Assembly: GCA_029207755.1 (NCBI GenBank)
Contig: JARCOQ010000017.1
Coordinates: forward strand, 6,460,945-6,524,944
Direction: 5' to 3'
Length of the DNA stretch: 64,000 nucleotides
Origin: Chamaea fasciata
Lineage: Eukaryota; Chordata; Aves; Passeriformes; Sylviidae
Program-made: the position numbers and the translations under genes
In this document: positions 32,271 through 44,247 of the stretch, piece by piece
How the letters are laid out: every line of letters begins with the position of its first letter
How positions within the stretch are numbered: the stretch's first letter is position 1
The notes under the pieces: model-generated
Databases searched by the model: none
The model's input: only the letters and a program-made list of their open reading frames with translations
What the model was told of the DNA's origin: nothing

Positions 32271-32424
32271 GCCGTGGAGGAGCTCAGCCCACAGGGCCTC
32301 GGAGCAGGGTTTTCCAGGAACGCGCCCAACGCCGGCGTCAAGCCCGGCTGAGGGCACTCAGCCACCCACTCAAAAACCAGAGATCTTCGCTCAGCACAGT
32401 TTCCAGAGGGGTTTGTGTGAGATT

Positions 32425-32700
32425 GCAGAATCACAGAATGATTAGGTTGGAAGACACCTTCAAGATAATCGAGTCCAACCCATGCCTTAACACCTCAATT
32501 AAACCATGGCACCAAGTGCTCCATCCAGTCTTTTTTTAAACACATCCAGGGATGGTGACTCCACCACCTCCCTGGGCAGGCCATTCCAGTACTTTATCAC
32601 TCTTTCTGTAAAAAACTTTTTCCTAATACCTAACCTATAGTTGCCTTGGCACAGCTGGAGACTGTGTCCTCTCGTTCTGTCAGCTGTTGCCTGATCTAAC
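32425..32700 (-). mobile_element. CR1 LINE fragment with ORF2 C-terminal tail, antisense
   Basis: On the + strand it begins 'gcagaatcacagaatgattaggttgg', the reverse complement of a CR1 3' terminus of the 'CCAACCTAATCATTCTGTG' type. This differs from the GGTTTGGGTTGG type found elsewhere in the window. Read on the minus strand, codons over 32499-32714 remain open for 71 residues and contain RTRGHSLQLCQG followed by WNGLPREVVESPSLDVF, the C-terminal end of CR1 ORF2 downstream of the reverse transcriptase. The first few codons lie beyond clear CR1 homology. The element is truncated, so it has no enzymatic capacity. Confidence 0.92.
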
Positions 32701-35479
32701 ACCACAGAGCCCATGAGAGCTCCAGTGCTGCTGTTAGCTCCTGTGGGAATAGCGACGAGAGATTGGGATTGTCCAGGCCAGAAATGCTTGCACGAGGTGA
32801 CTGCTCGGCCTCTGATTTACAGCACAAACTCTGCTTTTCCAATCAAGATTACACAGAAATACGGACAGTGCACCTTGGAGCCACAGCAAGCGCTTGGTAG
32901 GACAGAGATCACACTTCGTGATGGAAATTGAAGGAGAAAATGGAAAGATATAAGATTTAGAGGACAAGTCTCTTAAAAAAATAAAATAAAACAAAGAAAC
33001 AAAAAATCAAAGAAAGGATTGGTGCTTTCTTCTCTGACTTTCCTGTAGGACCAGCCTTGGCTAATGCTCAAAGTGATAACGCTCCTCTGAGAGACTCAAA
33101 ATACTGTAGATTAAATAGAGCAAGCTGAAAGGCTTTACCTGAAAACATTCTTTCTTTCTACAGAAAACTGTGGGTTTGACTCAAGTAAATATTTATATAT
33201 CTGTTCCAGCCATGACAGACAAACCTGGCTATTTCCAGAGCACTGGAGACAGGTGTTTCCTTCCAGTAGCCCTTCCACACAATCCTTTCACCCAGGTTTG
33301 CTTCTGATCACATGGTGAGACTTAAAGAATTACAACTTTTTTTTTTTTTAATCAATGTGAAAGCAAGTTTAGTCATTATTTGAAGTGTAGTATCACTGGG
33401 ATTTTGTTTTCCACTGCACTCTTTATGTAGAGCCACGCCACCGGTTAGGAAGAATGGAAATTTGACATGCAGTGAGACAACGTCTGTTACATTATAATGC
33501 TGTTAACTTTGATTAACCAGAGGTTGGTAAAATAGCACTGAACTATATTTAGTTTCATGGCACATTTTTTTACATGTTATTATGCAAATTTTCACATGAG
33601 CTTTATTTCAAATGCAACCCATCTCTGTTTTCTTCCCCTGCCATCCTGCATGGCCAACAAAAGCCACCTGCCTGAACTATGCTGGGTGGTTTCCTTGCTC
33701 TGGCAGCATCCATCAAGCCTGTGATATGAAATAATCACATCAAAGTTTGTTAGCACTGGACCTTTTTCCCCAGGGCTAACACAGAGGTGAGCAATGTCTG
33801 CTTTGGTGCAAGTCTTCCCACTCCAAGAGAAGGGGTCAGAGACCAAACACCTGCAAATAGCTCCCCAACCTAGTGATGGGCTTGGTGTGGAGCTGTGGAG
33901 CTGCTGGGAGATTTTCTAAGGGAAACATTTCCCCTCCCAGCATTAGATAATGTAGGTTGGGAAGAGAAGAATTCATGGAATAGAAATTGGTGTTGTAGCT
34001 CTTCCTTCTTCCACAGAAGGTAAGCAGGAAGCTTGCCCTCTTTGAATCTAAGAGCAGCTTGGCAGGTAACTCCAGAGTCACACAGAAGGGGCTGGAAATG
34101 GTTCCAAAAAATCCTCAGCTTCAAAACCCCTCATCACAACTGTGTAAAAATGTCATTGTACATGGTTGGGGCAAATAACACCCATAGTGTGGGAAGATCA
34201 TTCTGGCCTCTGTAAATGAAGCATGAAGTCAAACCCAGTCTAATTTCTTGGCATTCAATCCTCCTACTTTCAGGACAGATCTCGAGGTTAATTCTCTTAA
34301 TGAAATAGCAGAAAAAGAGATGCTCACAAGAGTTGTGTTCATTTGGCAAAGCCAATTGAACATTTAGCTTTAACACTCCATTTCTGGGAGTGCTGAGGAT
34401 CCGCATCCTGCAGCTGACTTTGATCATCGTGTCTCATCCAGGGACCCTGGACATTCCCCCATCAGCTGCTGGCTAGAGAAGCCTCTGCAGCATGTGCACC
34501 ATTAAGCTGAGATGATATGAAATACAGCCCTCACTCGATATCAGCTCTTTGGAAGGCTCTGCAGATCAGAGGAGCAGAAACCTGCCCAGATTTCCACAGA
34601 GCTCTCAAAACAACCCCAGCAATGCCGAGCAGAGGCAATTCAAGACATAACAGGCTGGTTGGAAGTGCTGTTAAGGTGTTTATGTATTTATTCCTGTCCA
34701 GCAGTGTCCCCCAGCAGGTCTCCTGGCCTGGGCTGGCCACCAGAGCCGGGGCTGGGCTAGGGGCCAGGTTCCTGGATGGAGCGGGTGTCCGCATGCGTAA
34801 GCCTGTGCTGGTGCCCGGTAGGTGCAGGCTGCAGGACTTATCCAGGGTCACCTTGAGTGGCTGTGTGCGAGCAGAGACTGCAGCCAGATCCCTGCATGAC
34901 AGGTCCACGCTCCCAGCCCTGACCCACAGCCCTCTTTGTTCTGAAATCTCCTCCAACAGCGAGCGTGGAGGAGAGGACGGGCAAAACGCTCCTGGGGCAG
35001 CTGCCTAGGAGTGCAGACCATAGAAAAGGGATTAGCTCTGTCTTCAAAATGCAAATCCCCTCGACACACGCCAAGCTCACGGCACTCCTGGAGCCGTTTG
35101 CCCAGTCCTGACTTACAGCTTTTACACAGACACGAGCTTGCCAACTTAATGTCGGAGGTACGGACTGCGGTGAATTAAAACGGAGCCTACAAACGAAAAG
35201 CCGATTAGCAGATATTAGAAGGATACTGAGATGGAGGGGACACAGCGGTGGAGAAAGGTTCCTGGCCCTCACTTTGGTTTGTAGCACAACCTCCTTTCTG
35301 ACTTCTGCAGCTCCTTTGCCATGTCTTAATCCCCTTGCACAGGGATTAAATGACCCCAGAGGAAAGAGGGGCTTCTATTGAATCTCCATGTCAAAATCTA
35401 GCCCCCAAATTATGCAGAACAAGAAGAAAGGAGCCACGGCAGGCTCCTTGCTCCCCAGTCACCACCTTAGGCAAGGTGT
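32701..35479. other. Non-coding DNA with two octamer motifs
   Basis: No gene recognised. Exact ATGCAAAT octamers lie at 33582-33589 and 35049-35056. A T-rich run is at 33340-33352. Frames at 34517-35008 (+) and 34838-35287 (-) overlap each other and lack domains. Confidence 0.5.
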
Positions 35480-35537
35480 CAGGAACCAGGTGATCTCTAA
35501 GGCCCCTTTCAACCCAAACTATTCTATGGTTCTATAA
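35480..35537 (+). mobile_element. CR1 LINE 3' terminal stub, sense
   Basis: Only the last ~55 bases of a CR1 remain: 'gatctctaaggcccctttcaacccaaac', then 'tattctatggttctataac', the 3' terminus with its repeated TTCTATGG unit. It is a severely 5'-truncated insertion. Confidence 0.88.
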
Positions 35538-37654
35538 CAAGGCGACTGTGCAGCAAAACGGTTCTCTGCTGCCATTAGGGAAAATTCCCAAGCATTTATG
35601 GAGAACTGTGACTGAGAGGATTTCATGTGTGCTGGACATGCAGGAGGTGTCAAGCAGAGCATCTGGAAAGTTTGCTCAAGCAGAAAGCAAGCTACATTTT
35701 ACCCTGGCCTTCATATTCCTATGCTGCAATCAGCATTTACACACATTTCCCTAACCTGGACACTCATTAGACTGCAACACTTGGATTGTCAAACCATTGT
35801 TTCTCAGGACATCACTGTCCCAAACAGACCAAGCTGCTGCAAAGGGTGGTCTTGGCCCAAGCTGGCAGGAGTCGGGGTGGTCACTAAAAAGCCCCCCAAA
35901 AGCCACAGCAGTCCCAGCAGTGGACATAAAGACAAACAAGAGAAGGAAACCCCTTTTTCTACTCCAACAGAACGTCAAATGGACCAAATAGACAATTGTG
36001 GATTTTGAGAAGGGAAAGACTTGGTGATTCCTCACCATCATTTATTCCAGTTCTCTTTCCATCATATATCTTGATGAAACACTGCTCGGGAGAGGCTGCC
36101 ACAAGCTGGGTGCAGGAATCCTCCTCCGCGTGGGCTGGCGTCAGCACAGGAACAGCAGGAACAAGCAGGAGACGCTGAAAGAGGTGATCAAAGATCCCTG
36201 GGAATATCCTGACAGTCAGTTTTATGCCTTAGGATTTTTGCAGTAAACAGGGAAAAGTCACTTTAGAAATGCTGGCAAAGGTAAGTTTAAAACATGGGAT
36301 GAAGATTGGTCTTTTCCCTTCTTTACCAAACAACCAGTTTGGAACCTGGGATTCTCCTGCTTGTGAATGCTTCTTGTGTCTTCCCAAAGTGGGACATACC
36401 CACAAGCAATTTTATAAATTGAAGACAAACACTTCAGTCACGAAGCCAGCTTAACTTCACAGGCAAAACAAGAACAGCATTAACCCAGCATTCTTGAAGT
36501 AACATTTTAGTTTTTCTGTTAAAAAATAAATTACTGACTGCGGGAGGAAGAAAGGAATCATTTTGCTGCGATAATTGCAAAGCACACAAAAAAGGTAATT
36601 TTTTGCCTGACTTACATTCAGAAATGTCTCAGCTTTTTCCAAACAGTCTTGGTTACCAACAGAAAGAAAGCACTGAAATATGCAAATATTTAAAAACTAG
36701 CAAGCAAATCCCTGGAGAAGAAGGAACAAAAAAGAAGTGGGGGAAGGGGTGCCAGTGAATACAGAGATGTCACAGGCTGGGAGCTGCTTTTCTGAAGTCT
36801 CTTGGAAGTTCTCACCAGGGACAGCCCAGGAAAGCAATGGCATGAGGACATCCTCAAGGTCCAGCTCTCAAGCACACTTGAACCTCAAAAGCAAATCGTG
36901 GCTGCGCAGGCTGTGATGTTTGCAGCAGCTTCCTCACACCCGCTCAGAGCAGGATATTTAAATGTTCTTTAGGCTCCCTTAGTGGCACTACAGAGCAGGG
37001 ACGGCTCTTTCCCAGCCTGGATGAAGACCAAATATTCCAGGTCAGTTTTACACCTGGCAGATATTGAAGATTATGTTGCAAATCATGAGACCTAGACATT
37101 TCACCTTCTTAATCAAATCCAGACCTGTATTCCAGATCTTTCACCCCAGTAACTTTGCTTGCCCTTGGTGTGAGGGTCTGTGTCAAGTGGCTGGTCACTC
37201 TCAGCTCAGGTAAGGACCACCTGTGACATGGCCTTGCTCACGGCAAGCAGTTGGGTGGGGGTTTTCCTGCTTCCCTTGCCATTGCCAGTAGTCTCAATAA
37301 ACACGTGCTGCCAGTTGCACCAAATTGCTCCTATTTCTAACACGCTTAATTGGCACTTAAGGTTTTATTCTGTTGGGTGGTGGCTTGCATTGGAAATGGG
37401 CATAAAATGGGACATGTTTGGGTTTAAAAGGTTGGAAACCTGGGCAGGCTGCATGTTCAAAAGAGGCAGAGGAAAGATTCCTTTGTGAATTATTTGCAGA
37501 GTTGGGACAGGAGCTCCTTGCTTGGGAATCCAGAAAATAACTACAGAAATCCACGGAAGAAAACACCCCTCCAAACCAACTCCGAGCCTCATGCAGGACT
37601 TTCTGGAGCCCCAAATCACTCTGCTTAGGTGATGGATTTCCCAGTGCCGTTCTT
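35538..37654. other. Non-coding DNA, no gene recognised
   Basis: AT-balanced, repeat-poor sequence with one exact octamer ATGCAAAT at 36680-36687. No supported exon. Overlapping frames around 37.36-37.62 kb are unrecognised. Confidence 0.5.
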
Positions 37655-37860
37655 AGCCGTACAGCCGGTCCCTACAGGGAGCACTTAGAGGATCTGCAAA
37701 CCCGGGAGCGTCTCTCCCTCCCGTGCCGGGGTGTCCCCTCCGTGCCGGGGACACCGGGGAGCCCCGGCCGCGGTCGGTGGGTGGCAGAGGCGGGCCCGTG
37801 TGAACCCCCAGTCGCTGGGTACATTTTCTTCCCTGCGCGCTGACACGGCTCCGCTTTTGT
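37655..37860. promoter_or_regulatory. CpG island with a perfect 9-bp hairpin
   Basis: CpG-dense (about nine CpG in 37741-37800). Inside lies an exact inverted repeat, GGTGTCCCC (37730-37738) and GGGGACACC (37747-37755), separated by 8 bases, within a local duplication of CCGTGCCGGGG. It is a short island that could be a promoter or a CpG-rich enhancer. Flanking DNA is AT-richer. Confidence 0.5.
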
Positions 37861-37899
37861 TTCCTGAGTAAATAGAAAAGCCACGGTGGCAGGAAGGAG

Positions 37900-38270
37900 A
37901 AAGGCAAGGCAGGGCTCGGCAAGCAGCGCCTGTTTACAATGACAAAGGGCTCTGCCACACTTAGGGGAGGAAATTTTCCTTCCAGACTTCAGGGCTCATT
38001 AAGTGAGTGGGCATAGCTAATAGGCTTTGTGTGCGAACGGCCCCAGCCTTACAAGGTCCAGCTGTCACTGGGGCGAATGTCAAAAATAACAGCGGGCTCA
38101 GCCATTCTCCACCCCGCTCGGGCTTTAAAATTTATCTTTAAAAGGGGGAGGAGCAGGCAATGAAAAGTAGCAAGCAATTAATGGGAAACAAAAGCAAATG
38201 GACCCGCCGGGGCTGATTGAGAGAGGGGGGAAAGTCCCCCGGAGCTGGGCTGGAGGGTTGGTGGGGAAGA
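37900..38270. promoter_or_regulatory. Candidate conserved block
   Basis: Repeat-free sequence with CTCATTAAGTGAG, GCATAGCTAATAGGC, AAATTTATCTTTAAAAG and AAGCAATTAATGGG elements just downstream of the CpG island at 37.66 kb. Candidate promoter-proximal or enhancer DNA. No coding frame supported. Confidence 0.3.
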
Positions 38271-38499
38271 AACAGAAAAGCTGAAGAACCCTCCTGACAA
38301 GCAGGAACTCGTTGCGGTGATAAACGCACGGGGCAGGGCTGGGAGGATGCTCAGGAATTGCGGGTCCCGGCGGTTCCTCTCCCGGCTGGGCAGATGCAGC
38401 CGTCTCCCTGCCACGCGTCTTCGCTCCCCGAAATCTCCCTCGCAGATGGTGACTCCGAAACAGCGAGCACATGTGTTCCCTCGGATAATCCCGGGGTCA

Positions 38500-38725
38500 G
38501 GCTCCTCCGAAGTTTAGTCTCTCACTGCCGGCAGAAAGCTGACAAAATTATGCGGAAATAAATATGCTTCCATGTTTAACTTTTCTCTTTCACCCCATCC
38601 AATCTCAGCCTGCCCTGAGATAATATTTGCATGCGTTTGGTTTATCCCCCTGTCAGCTCCGTCTGGAGGGAGACGCACAAATGGCTCGTTTTGAGGGTAT
38701 TTGTGATTCATATGATGCATCAATG
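38500..38725. promoter_or_regulatory. Candidate conserved block with octamer
   Basis: AT-leaning complex sequence containing GATAATATTTGCATGCG with an exact ATTTGCAT at 38625-38632, then TTCATATGATGCATCAATGG with a CATATG E-box. It ends at a long A run. Confidence 0.3.
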
Positions 38726-38728
38726 GGG

Positions 38729-38760
<32 letters not shown>
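38729..38760 (+). repeat. (A)32 homopolymer
   Basis: Uninterrupted 32 A. No retroposon body precedes it that I can recognise. Confidence 0.97.
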
Positions 38761-38762
<2 letters not shown>

Positions 38763-41700
38763 TTTAAAATCTCCAGAACTTTTAATAGCTTACAGAGTCT
38801 TGGCACCCACAGTCCCACGGAACGTGCCTACTGTATTTTCAGCTGACCTCGAGCTGACTTTGATTTCAGGCAGCAACATCCCACACTCCAGAGTTTTTCT
38901 TTGTTTTAAAGGATGCACCCTTACTGCAAACTGAGTTACCCACGTTTTTAAAACACAAAGGTACACCACTTTTCCTGCTGAAAACTGTTTTTCCATGGAT
39001 ATTGCAGCTATTGGGTCCCCGCACCAAGCGAGATTGTGCTTGATCAGCCTGAACTCATGACATTTACACAGAGCTTTGCTACTTCTGGGTAGAAAACATG
39101 AGCTAAGAGCAGTTGGTTCTGTATCAGACTATTTAGGGGTCAAACTATGGTTTTCAGACCAAGAAGTTCCATAGTTGTGAAAGTTCTCTTGATCCCATGT
39201 CTGAAAAATGGGATTCCTGAAAAAAAGGGCACTTGCAAATGTTGGCCCTAGCGCAAGGGTTTAGCCAAAAGGTTTAACATCATTTCAATTTTTGACAATA
39301 AAAATTCAACCCACAGAACTCCCGGCACTGCAGAAGTACAGGTTGGGCCTCTCCTAGTTCCAAGACCAGGAAGAGCTCCAGGTTGCTGGGAAGGGCTGGG
39401 ATGACCTCAACAGTGCTTTGAGGTCAAGGCAAAGGATGCCTGTGAGGAAACCCTCCCAGAGGAATTCAGGGTACCTACTCCAGAGCCAGACAGAGGAGAT
39501 GCTGACACTTCTGATTACAACCTGATCTTAAACAGTAGCACACCTTCCCCATTCCCCATTACATTCCCTGTTTTCTCATGGGCAGATACGCTGTGATAAA
39601 AGGCAAAGAAAACTCTTAAAAAGTTTTGGGTTAGCTTGAGCCTCAAAATATGGCCACAGAAGAGGTGAATCATGCCTGGAAATCCTTGAGGGTGCCTGAG
39701 AACAGCACAGAAATTTTGCCTGAATGAGTCACGCTGGGGAGAGCTCGAGCTCTCAAAAGACGCAACAATACACCTTGATGGGAAGGAAGCGAAGAGAGGG
39801 AGCCTACTCCAAACACATCTGCTCAGATCCAGGGTTCAGCTTGTTGCACTTGTATGGGGAAATCTGTGCAAACAAACAGTTATTGAATGGGTCAACTGAG
39901 CAGGGCGGCTGAAGGAGCAGAACAATGGGGCGGTTTATTCACTTAATGTATGCCAAGGCCATTCACCAGGCAAGCACCTCTCAAGGAGCCACGTGACAAA
40001 CAGACTCAATTTGCCGTTTGCCGAGGTCATGCGTTTGGGGTGCCACGGATAGTGTTTGTTAGTGGGAGAGACAAGGACATCAAGGCAGCGGCCTCATTTC
40101 CAGCACCTCCACGGTATTGGGGTTTTGTTCTCTTTAATTGCACCTTGGGAGGAGAGGGGTTTGCTGAGCTCCTCACTGAAATGTGAGGCTTGTACCTCCA
40201 TTTTTTTTTACCTCTCCGAGCCCTCTGGAAAGCTTGAGAAGCCGATGTATGCTGCTGCACAATGCCACTGGTGTCCCTCTGTCACCAATCCCTCTGTCAC
40301 CAGTGTCACGTCAGGTGGGATTTGGGGTCCCGCAGCAAAGGCAACATGGAGCCATTGGCATCTGGGGAAGAGAACACAAAAAGCAGGGGATGATTTCAGG
40401 GTTTCATTCATAGCCAGCCTCGGCTTTCTGGATGCTGCAAAGCACTCAGAGATTCAGCTGTACAAACAGTGGGTTTGACAAATTCATCCTCCCCTTCTGC
40501 CCAAGGACCCTTCATGGCCACTCACAGCTTCCCTGCATTTATTTGCTATTCAAACAGATTTGATAGATAACTTTTCTTTCAAGTAAAGCGAGTTGATGGA
40601 CCATGGCAGTCTCCAGTTGGAGTCTCTCTGCTGACTGGAGGTGAAGGGCTCACAGGCTGCAGTTGATCCCTGCTTGTTGATGGAGGGTTTGTCCGACTCT
40701 CCTTAACCTGCAAAATCCACTGCTGGTAGTGAACGAACCCCTTTGACATAGGATGGAACTGAAGGAGCAAAGGTGGTGGGACAGAGTTTGACACCATTTG
40801 CACAGTCAGGTGGGGTTTTGCGCTGGGTGAGACAGCACAGGTCACCCAGAGCAGTCAGACAGCTGGCGAGCAGGATCTAACCACTTCTTTGAGGTATTAC
40901 CCCAGATTTTCAGCATAAGACAACAGCAGGGGAACACAGGAAGGAGAACAGGCTGATGAGGAAGGGAAGGGGAGGAACAAGAGACGTGGCAGGAAAGGGA
41001 GAAAGGATAAACAGACAGACAGGGCAGGATGGTGCTGCACTGGGGGGAACATCCTGCATCCCAAGCTTGCTGGGCTGGAAGCTGGGCCAGCCTGGCTGAT
41101 GGGCCCCCAGCCTGCCCAAAGAAGACGGAGGTTTGGGGGGCACACATTGTGCAGCCTCACCTCTCCTCCCGCACCCAAGGTTCCCTTCCCCCTCAGGCCG
41201 GGACTGACAGGATTTCCTACGCATCTGTATGCAAATCACAGGCTGACGCACCGGGAGAGGCACTTTGTTCCGAGCATCCCCGGCACAGCTGCTCCGCTTC
41301 CCGGGGCCAGGCGGGCCGGGCCGAGCCCCTCCGGCCAGACACACCGCGGGCCTCGGGACGCGGCCACACCAACCAAAGCACGGCACAAATTTAAGCAAAG
41401 ACCCTCCTCCGTGCTGCCCGTTCCACAGCCAGGGTCTGCCATGAAGTGTTGAAAGGTCTTGGATAAGGACAGGGGAAAATCAACCTGCCCTTATAAAGTA
41501 TCATGGTAGGTCTTTGGGAAAGCAGAAGGTAAAGAAGGACAACGCCTTGTTAGAAGGCTAAACCAGAGTATTTTTTGTATTGATGTGGCTCCTCGTGTCC
41601 AGCCTAGTGCCTGGCTGGGAAAAAGTCTGCTCCCAGACTGGGAGAAAATTTCTTGCAGCTGAGACTTTGTGACAGAGCTTCAGTTCACTCCAGCCCCAGA

Positions 41701-42184
41701 GACACAAAGCACAGCCCCCCCCAAACACGATACCTTTGGATTTCTTCAGTGCCTCAGCCAAACCACTCCTCCTTCTGCCTTCTCTTTGGGTTTATTTTTT
41801 TTTTCAGTTAGAAAACCATCACATTCTGGGGAGAAAAAAACCCAATCGTGTCTATTGTCTCAAAGACCTGTTTATTTTCAGCAAGAAGTGTTTACAGGGC
41901 TCCCAGTGAGTTCCCAGCCATCTCTGCAAACGGAGAAACCTGAAACACTTCAATCGACCAAGACAGGAGCACTAGAAATCTCTGCTGATGTTAAATGAGC
42001 CATTGCTCCCCAAAACAGAGACCAACGCTTGGACTGCTGGCCCCGAGGAGTTGTGTGGGGTGACTGATGGGATGGGCAAATCTGGGCAGCCACCACCTCC
42101 CTTCCTCACTACTGGAAATTACAGCAAATATTGGGGAAGAAACGGAAAACACCCCATTAAGGTGTGTGGTGCTCATAGAATATG
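38761..42184. other. Non-coding DNA, minor CpG patch at about 41.2-41.36 kb
   Basis: No gene recognised. The only CpG-enriched portion is roughly 41205-41360 (GAGCATCCCCGGCACAG region onward). It lies next to an exact octamer at 41229-41236. Several overlapping frames on both strands at 40.9-41.45 kb have no domain. Confidence 0.5.
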
Positions 42185-42275
42185 AAAAAAAAAAAAAAAA
42201 AAAAAACAAAAAAAAAAAAAAACACCACCACCCCACCCCAAAAGGTGTTGTTGTTGTTGTTTGTTTTTTTTTTAC
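42185..42275 (+). repeat. A-rich, CCA-rich and TTG-rich compound simple repeat
   Basis: (A)22, one C and (A)15 at 42185-42222, then an ACCACCACCCC segment, then (GTT)n at about 42246-42262 and a T run to about 42274. The outer A and T runs face each other and could pair. Frames across it (poly-Lys, poly-Phe) are artefacts. Confidence 0.94.
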
Positions 42276-43019
42276 CAGCATTAGGTTTATGGTTTGGCTC
42301 CACTTGTGGCCAGGGTGACCAACCTGTGTGCAAACCCCTCGTGCCTCTCTGGTGCATCTTCCACCCCAGTTGTCATTTGCAACTCAAACAGCCAGTGCCT
42401 CGGGGGATCTGTTTATTTTCTTCTTTCTGCTGGACGAGATTCTCTGGCTCAACACTTTATAAAAGCAGATTTTATTTTTCCCTTCATCCCATGCGACACA
42501 GATGCAAATGGGGAACAGTAGGATGCCAGCTTATCTTTTATTTGTGCTTTTAGGTTATAATTGCAGTCTGAATCACTGACTTTTAAGTTACGCTACATTC
42601 TGCCTCAGCAGAGAAAGGGAGAGGAGCGGAAACAGGGAATGATCCCTTGAAGTTCAGTAACACCAAGCAGCTTTGCTTTCATACAAAAAAGCATTTGCAA
42701 GTGTTCCTCCCATTCGTTAAAGGCACAAACTATTGCCATGATGAAATAATAAAGGGAATTAATTGAGATGGGGGGCCCGGGGGCTGGGGGGAAAATCGAA
42801 CAAGAAAACTGCTTCGGTTCCTATGTGACCATTGCGCCCACGGTCGTGGTATCCATTTCCTAGCTCTGATTTGGGGGAGTTCAGAGTGTTTTGCCTCACC
42901 CCAAAACCCAGGATTTCGGTGGGCTGCAAAGCTGAGCTCTCCAGCCCAAATGAAGCCAATCTCCCGGTGCAGCCCTGCGCGGAGCCGGTGCGGGAATGTC
43001 ACCACTGCCTGTCTGCTGT
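42276..43019. other. Non-coding DNA with one octamer
   Basis: No gene recognised. An exact octamer ATGCAAAT lies at 42502-42509, and an AT-rich GAAATAATAAAGGGAATTAATTG segment at about 42743-42765. Confidence 0.45.
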
Positions 43020-43245
43020 CACTGCATCCGTGGCACTCCGCCGGGGCTGGCGAGTCCAGCCGTGCCCTGACCTGCATTAACACTTCCCGCAGGAGCCAGG
43101 GCTGCCGGCCCCGCACGGCCGCAGACAGGGCAGGCAATAAAGCAATCCCAGCCCTGCCGGCTGCTCCGGCAGCGTGCGAGACACCTGGAGAGCCCGGCCA
43201 TCCGCTCCCTCCTCCTCCTCGCCCTCCGCAGGGATGGGGAGTGTG
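43020..43245. promoter_or_regulatory. Minor CpG-rich patch
   Basis: CpG-containing sequence (GCACTCCGCCGGGGC, GCCGGCCCCGCACGGCCGC). Short and only moderately dense, so it may be a CpG-rich enhancer or simply GC-rich DNA. Confidence 0.35.
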
Positions 43246-43249
43246 AAGT

Positions 43250-43540
43250 TATAAATCCCCGAGCAACACGGGCTTAGCCATGGAAAGGGTATTTGCACTC
43301 AATGCTGAGTCCTAATTTCCTTTTGAAGGCTCTACATGTTTGATTAGCCAACTTCAGCAGCCCCATAGCATCAGGTCAGGGTAATTAGAGACCTTGTGTT
43401 AATGAGTAAACAATGACTCAAAAGCCTAATTGACACTTCCAAGCCCGTGCACGTTGCTAATTGCCAGAGCCAGACCCACGGCCCCTGTGCTAACCCATGT
43501 TAAACCCTCCCCATGAATAAGAGTGATCCCCTGTATTGGC
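43250..43540. promoter_or_regulatory. Candidate conserved block
   Basis: Repeat-free segment with TTATAAATCC, TGTTTGATTAGCC, GGGTAATTAGAG, GTGTTAATGAG and GCCTAATTGACAC elements set between two GC-rich patches. The homeodomain motif density is notable. Enhancer role inferred. Confidence 0.35.
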
Positions 43541-43960
43541 AACGCCGGGAAATCTCCAGCAGCGGCACAGGCGAGGGAACGCGAGGGGCTGGGATGGGCC
43601 CTGCGGCACGGAAAGTGTTGGAATGGGTGCCCTGTGCCTTTCTCCCGGCCAAAGGCCCGTCCCGAGGCTCCCGAGCAGACAATGCCAGCGCGCCCTGCCC
43701 TGCGTGCCCCCGGCAATGACCCCGCAGGACCACCCTCCTCGGAGGGCAAGGGCAGGCGGACACCCGCCCCGGCAGCTCTCTCAATCTTCCCCGGGCAAAC
43801 AAAGCCTGTCTGGGGGGAGCCAGGGCAAGGCTGGCTGGTGGGAAGTGTCAAGACCGGGTCGCACGGCAGAGAGCCCTGGAGGAGCAGTGCGAGAGCAGGG
43901 GGGTGAAAGGGTAGCGCTCCCTTCCCACCAGCCGCCCTCCGCACGCCTCGGCTCGCTCCT
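43541..43960. promoter_or_regulatory. Moderate CpG-rich patch
   Basis: GC-rich with scattered CpG (AACGCCGGG, GAACGCGAGGGG, CCAGCGCGCCC). Long frames on both strands (43426-44028 -, 43536-44057 +) overlap fully and have no recognised domain, as expected for GC-rich non-coding DNA. Confidence 0.35.
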
Positions 43961-44158
43961 GCTGCCCTTTGCCCCTCTTGTCTTCCTGCTCCCCCAGCCT
44001 GGCCTCGGAACGAGGGAAATCCCAGCACAATTCATGGAGTATTTCTCTCCCAGATGATTTACGGACACAGCATCTGCTGGACATGGGGTGGGCACTGGAC
44101 TTAAACTCAGCTTTCACATCCCCTAGCCTTGGTCACAGAAAATTTGGGTGTTTTTCAG

Positions 44159-44202
44159 GCAGTTGGACTAGATGATCATTGCAGGTCCATTTCAACTGAA
44201 AT
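44159..44202 (+). mobile_element. CR1 LINE 3' terminal stub, sense
   Basis: 'ggcagttggactagatgatc' followed by 'attgcaggtccatttcaactgaa' is the end of a CR1, just before its terminal short-repeat tail. Nothing upstream of about 44155 is CR1-like, so this is a tiny 5'-truncated insertion. Confidence 0.85.
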
Positions 44203-44247
44203 ATTCTATTCTATTCTATTCTATTCTATTCTATTCTATTCTATTCC
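44203..44247 (+). repeat. (ATTCT)n pentanucleotide microsatellite
   Basis: About nine perfect ATTCT units directly continue the 3' terminus of the CR1 stub, where intact CR1 copies carry ATTCTATG-type repeats. The microsatellite therefore most likely grew from the CR1 tail. Confidence 0.97.
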
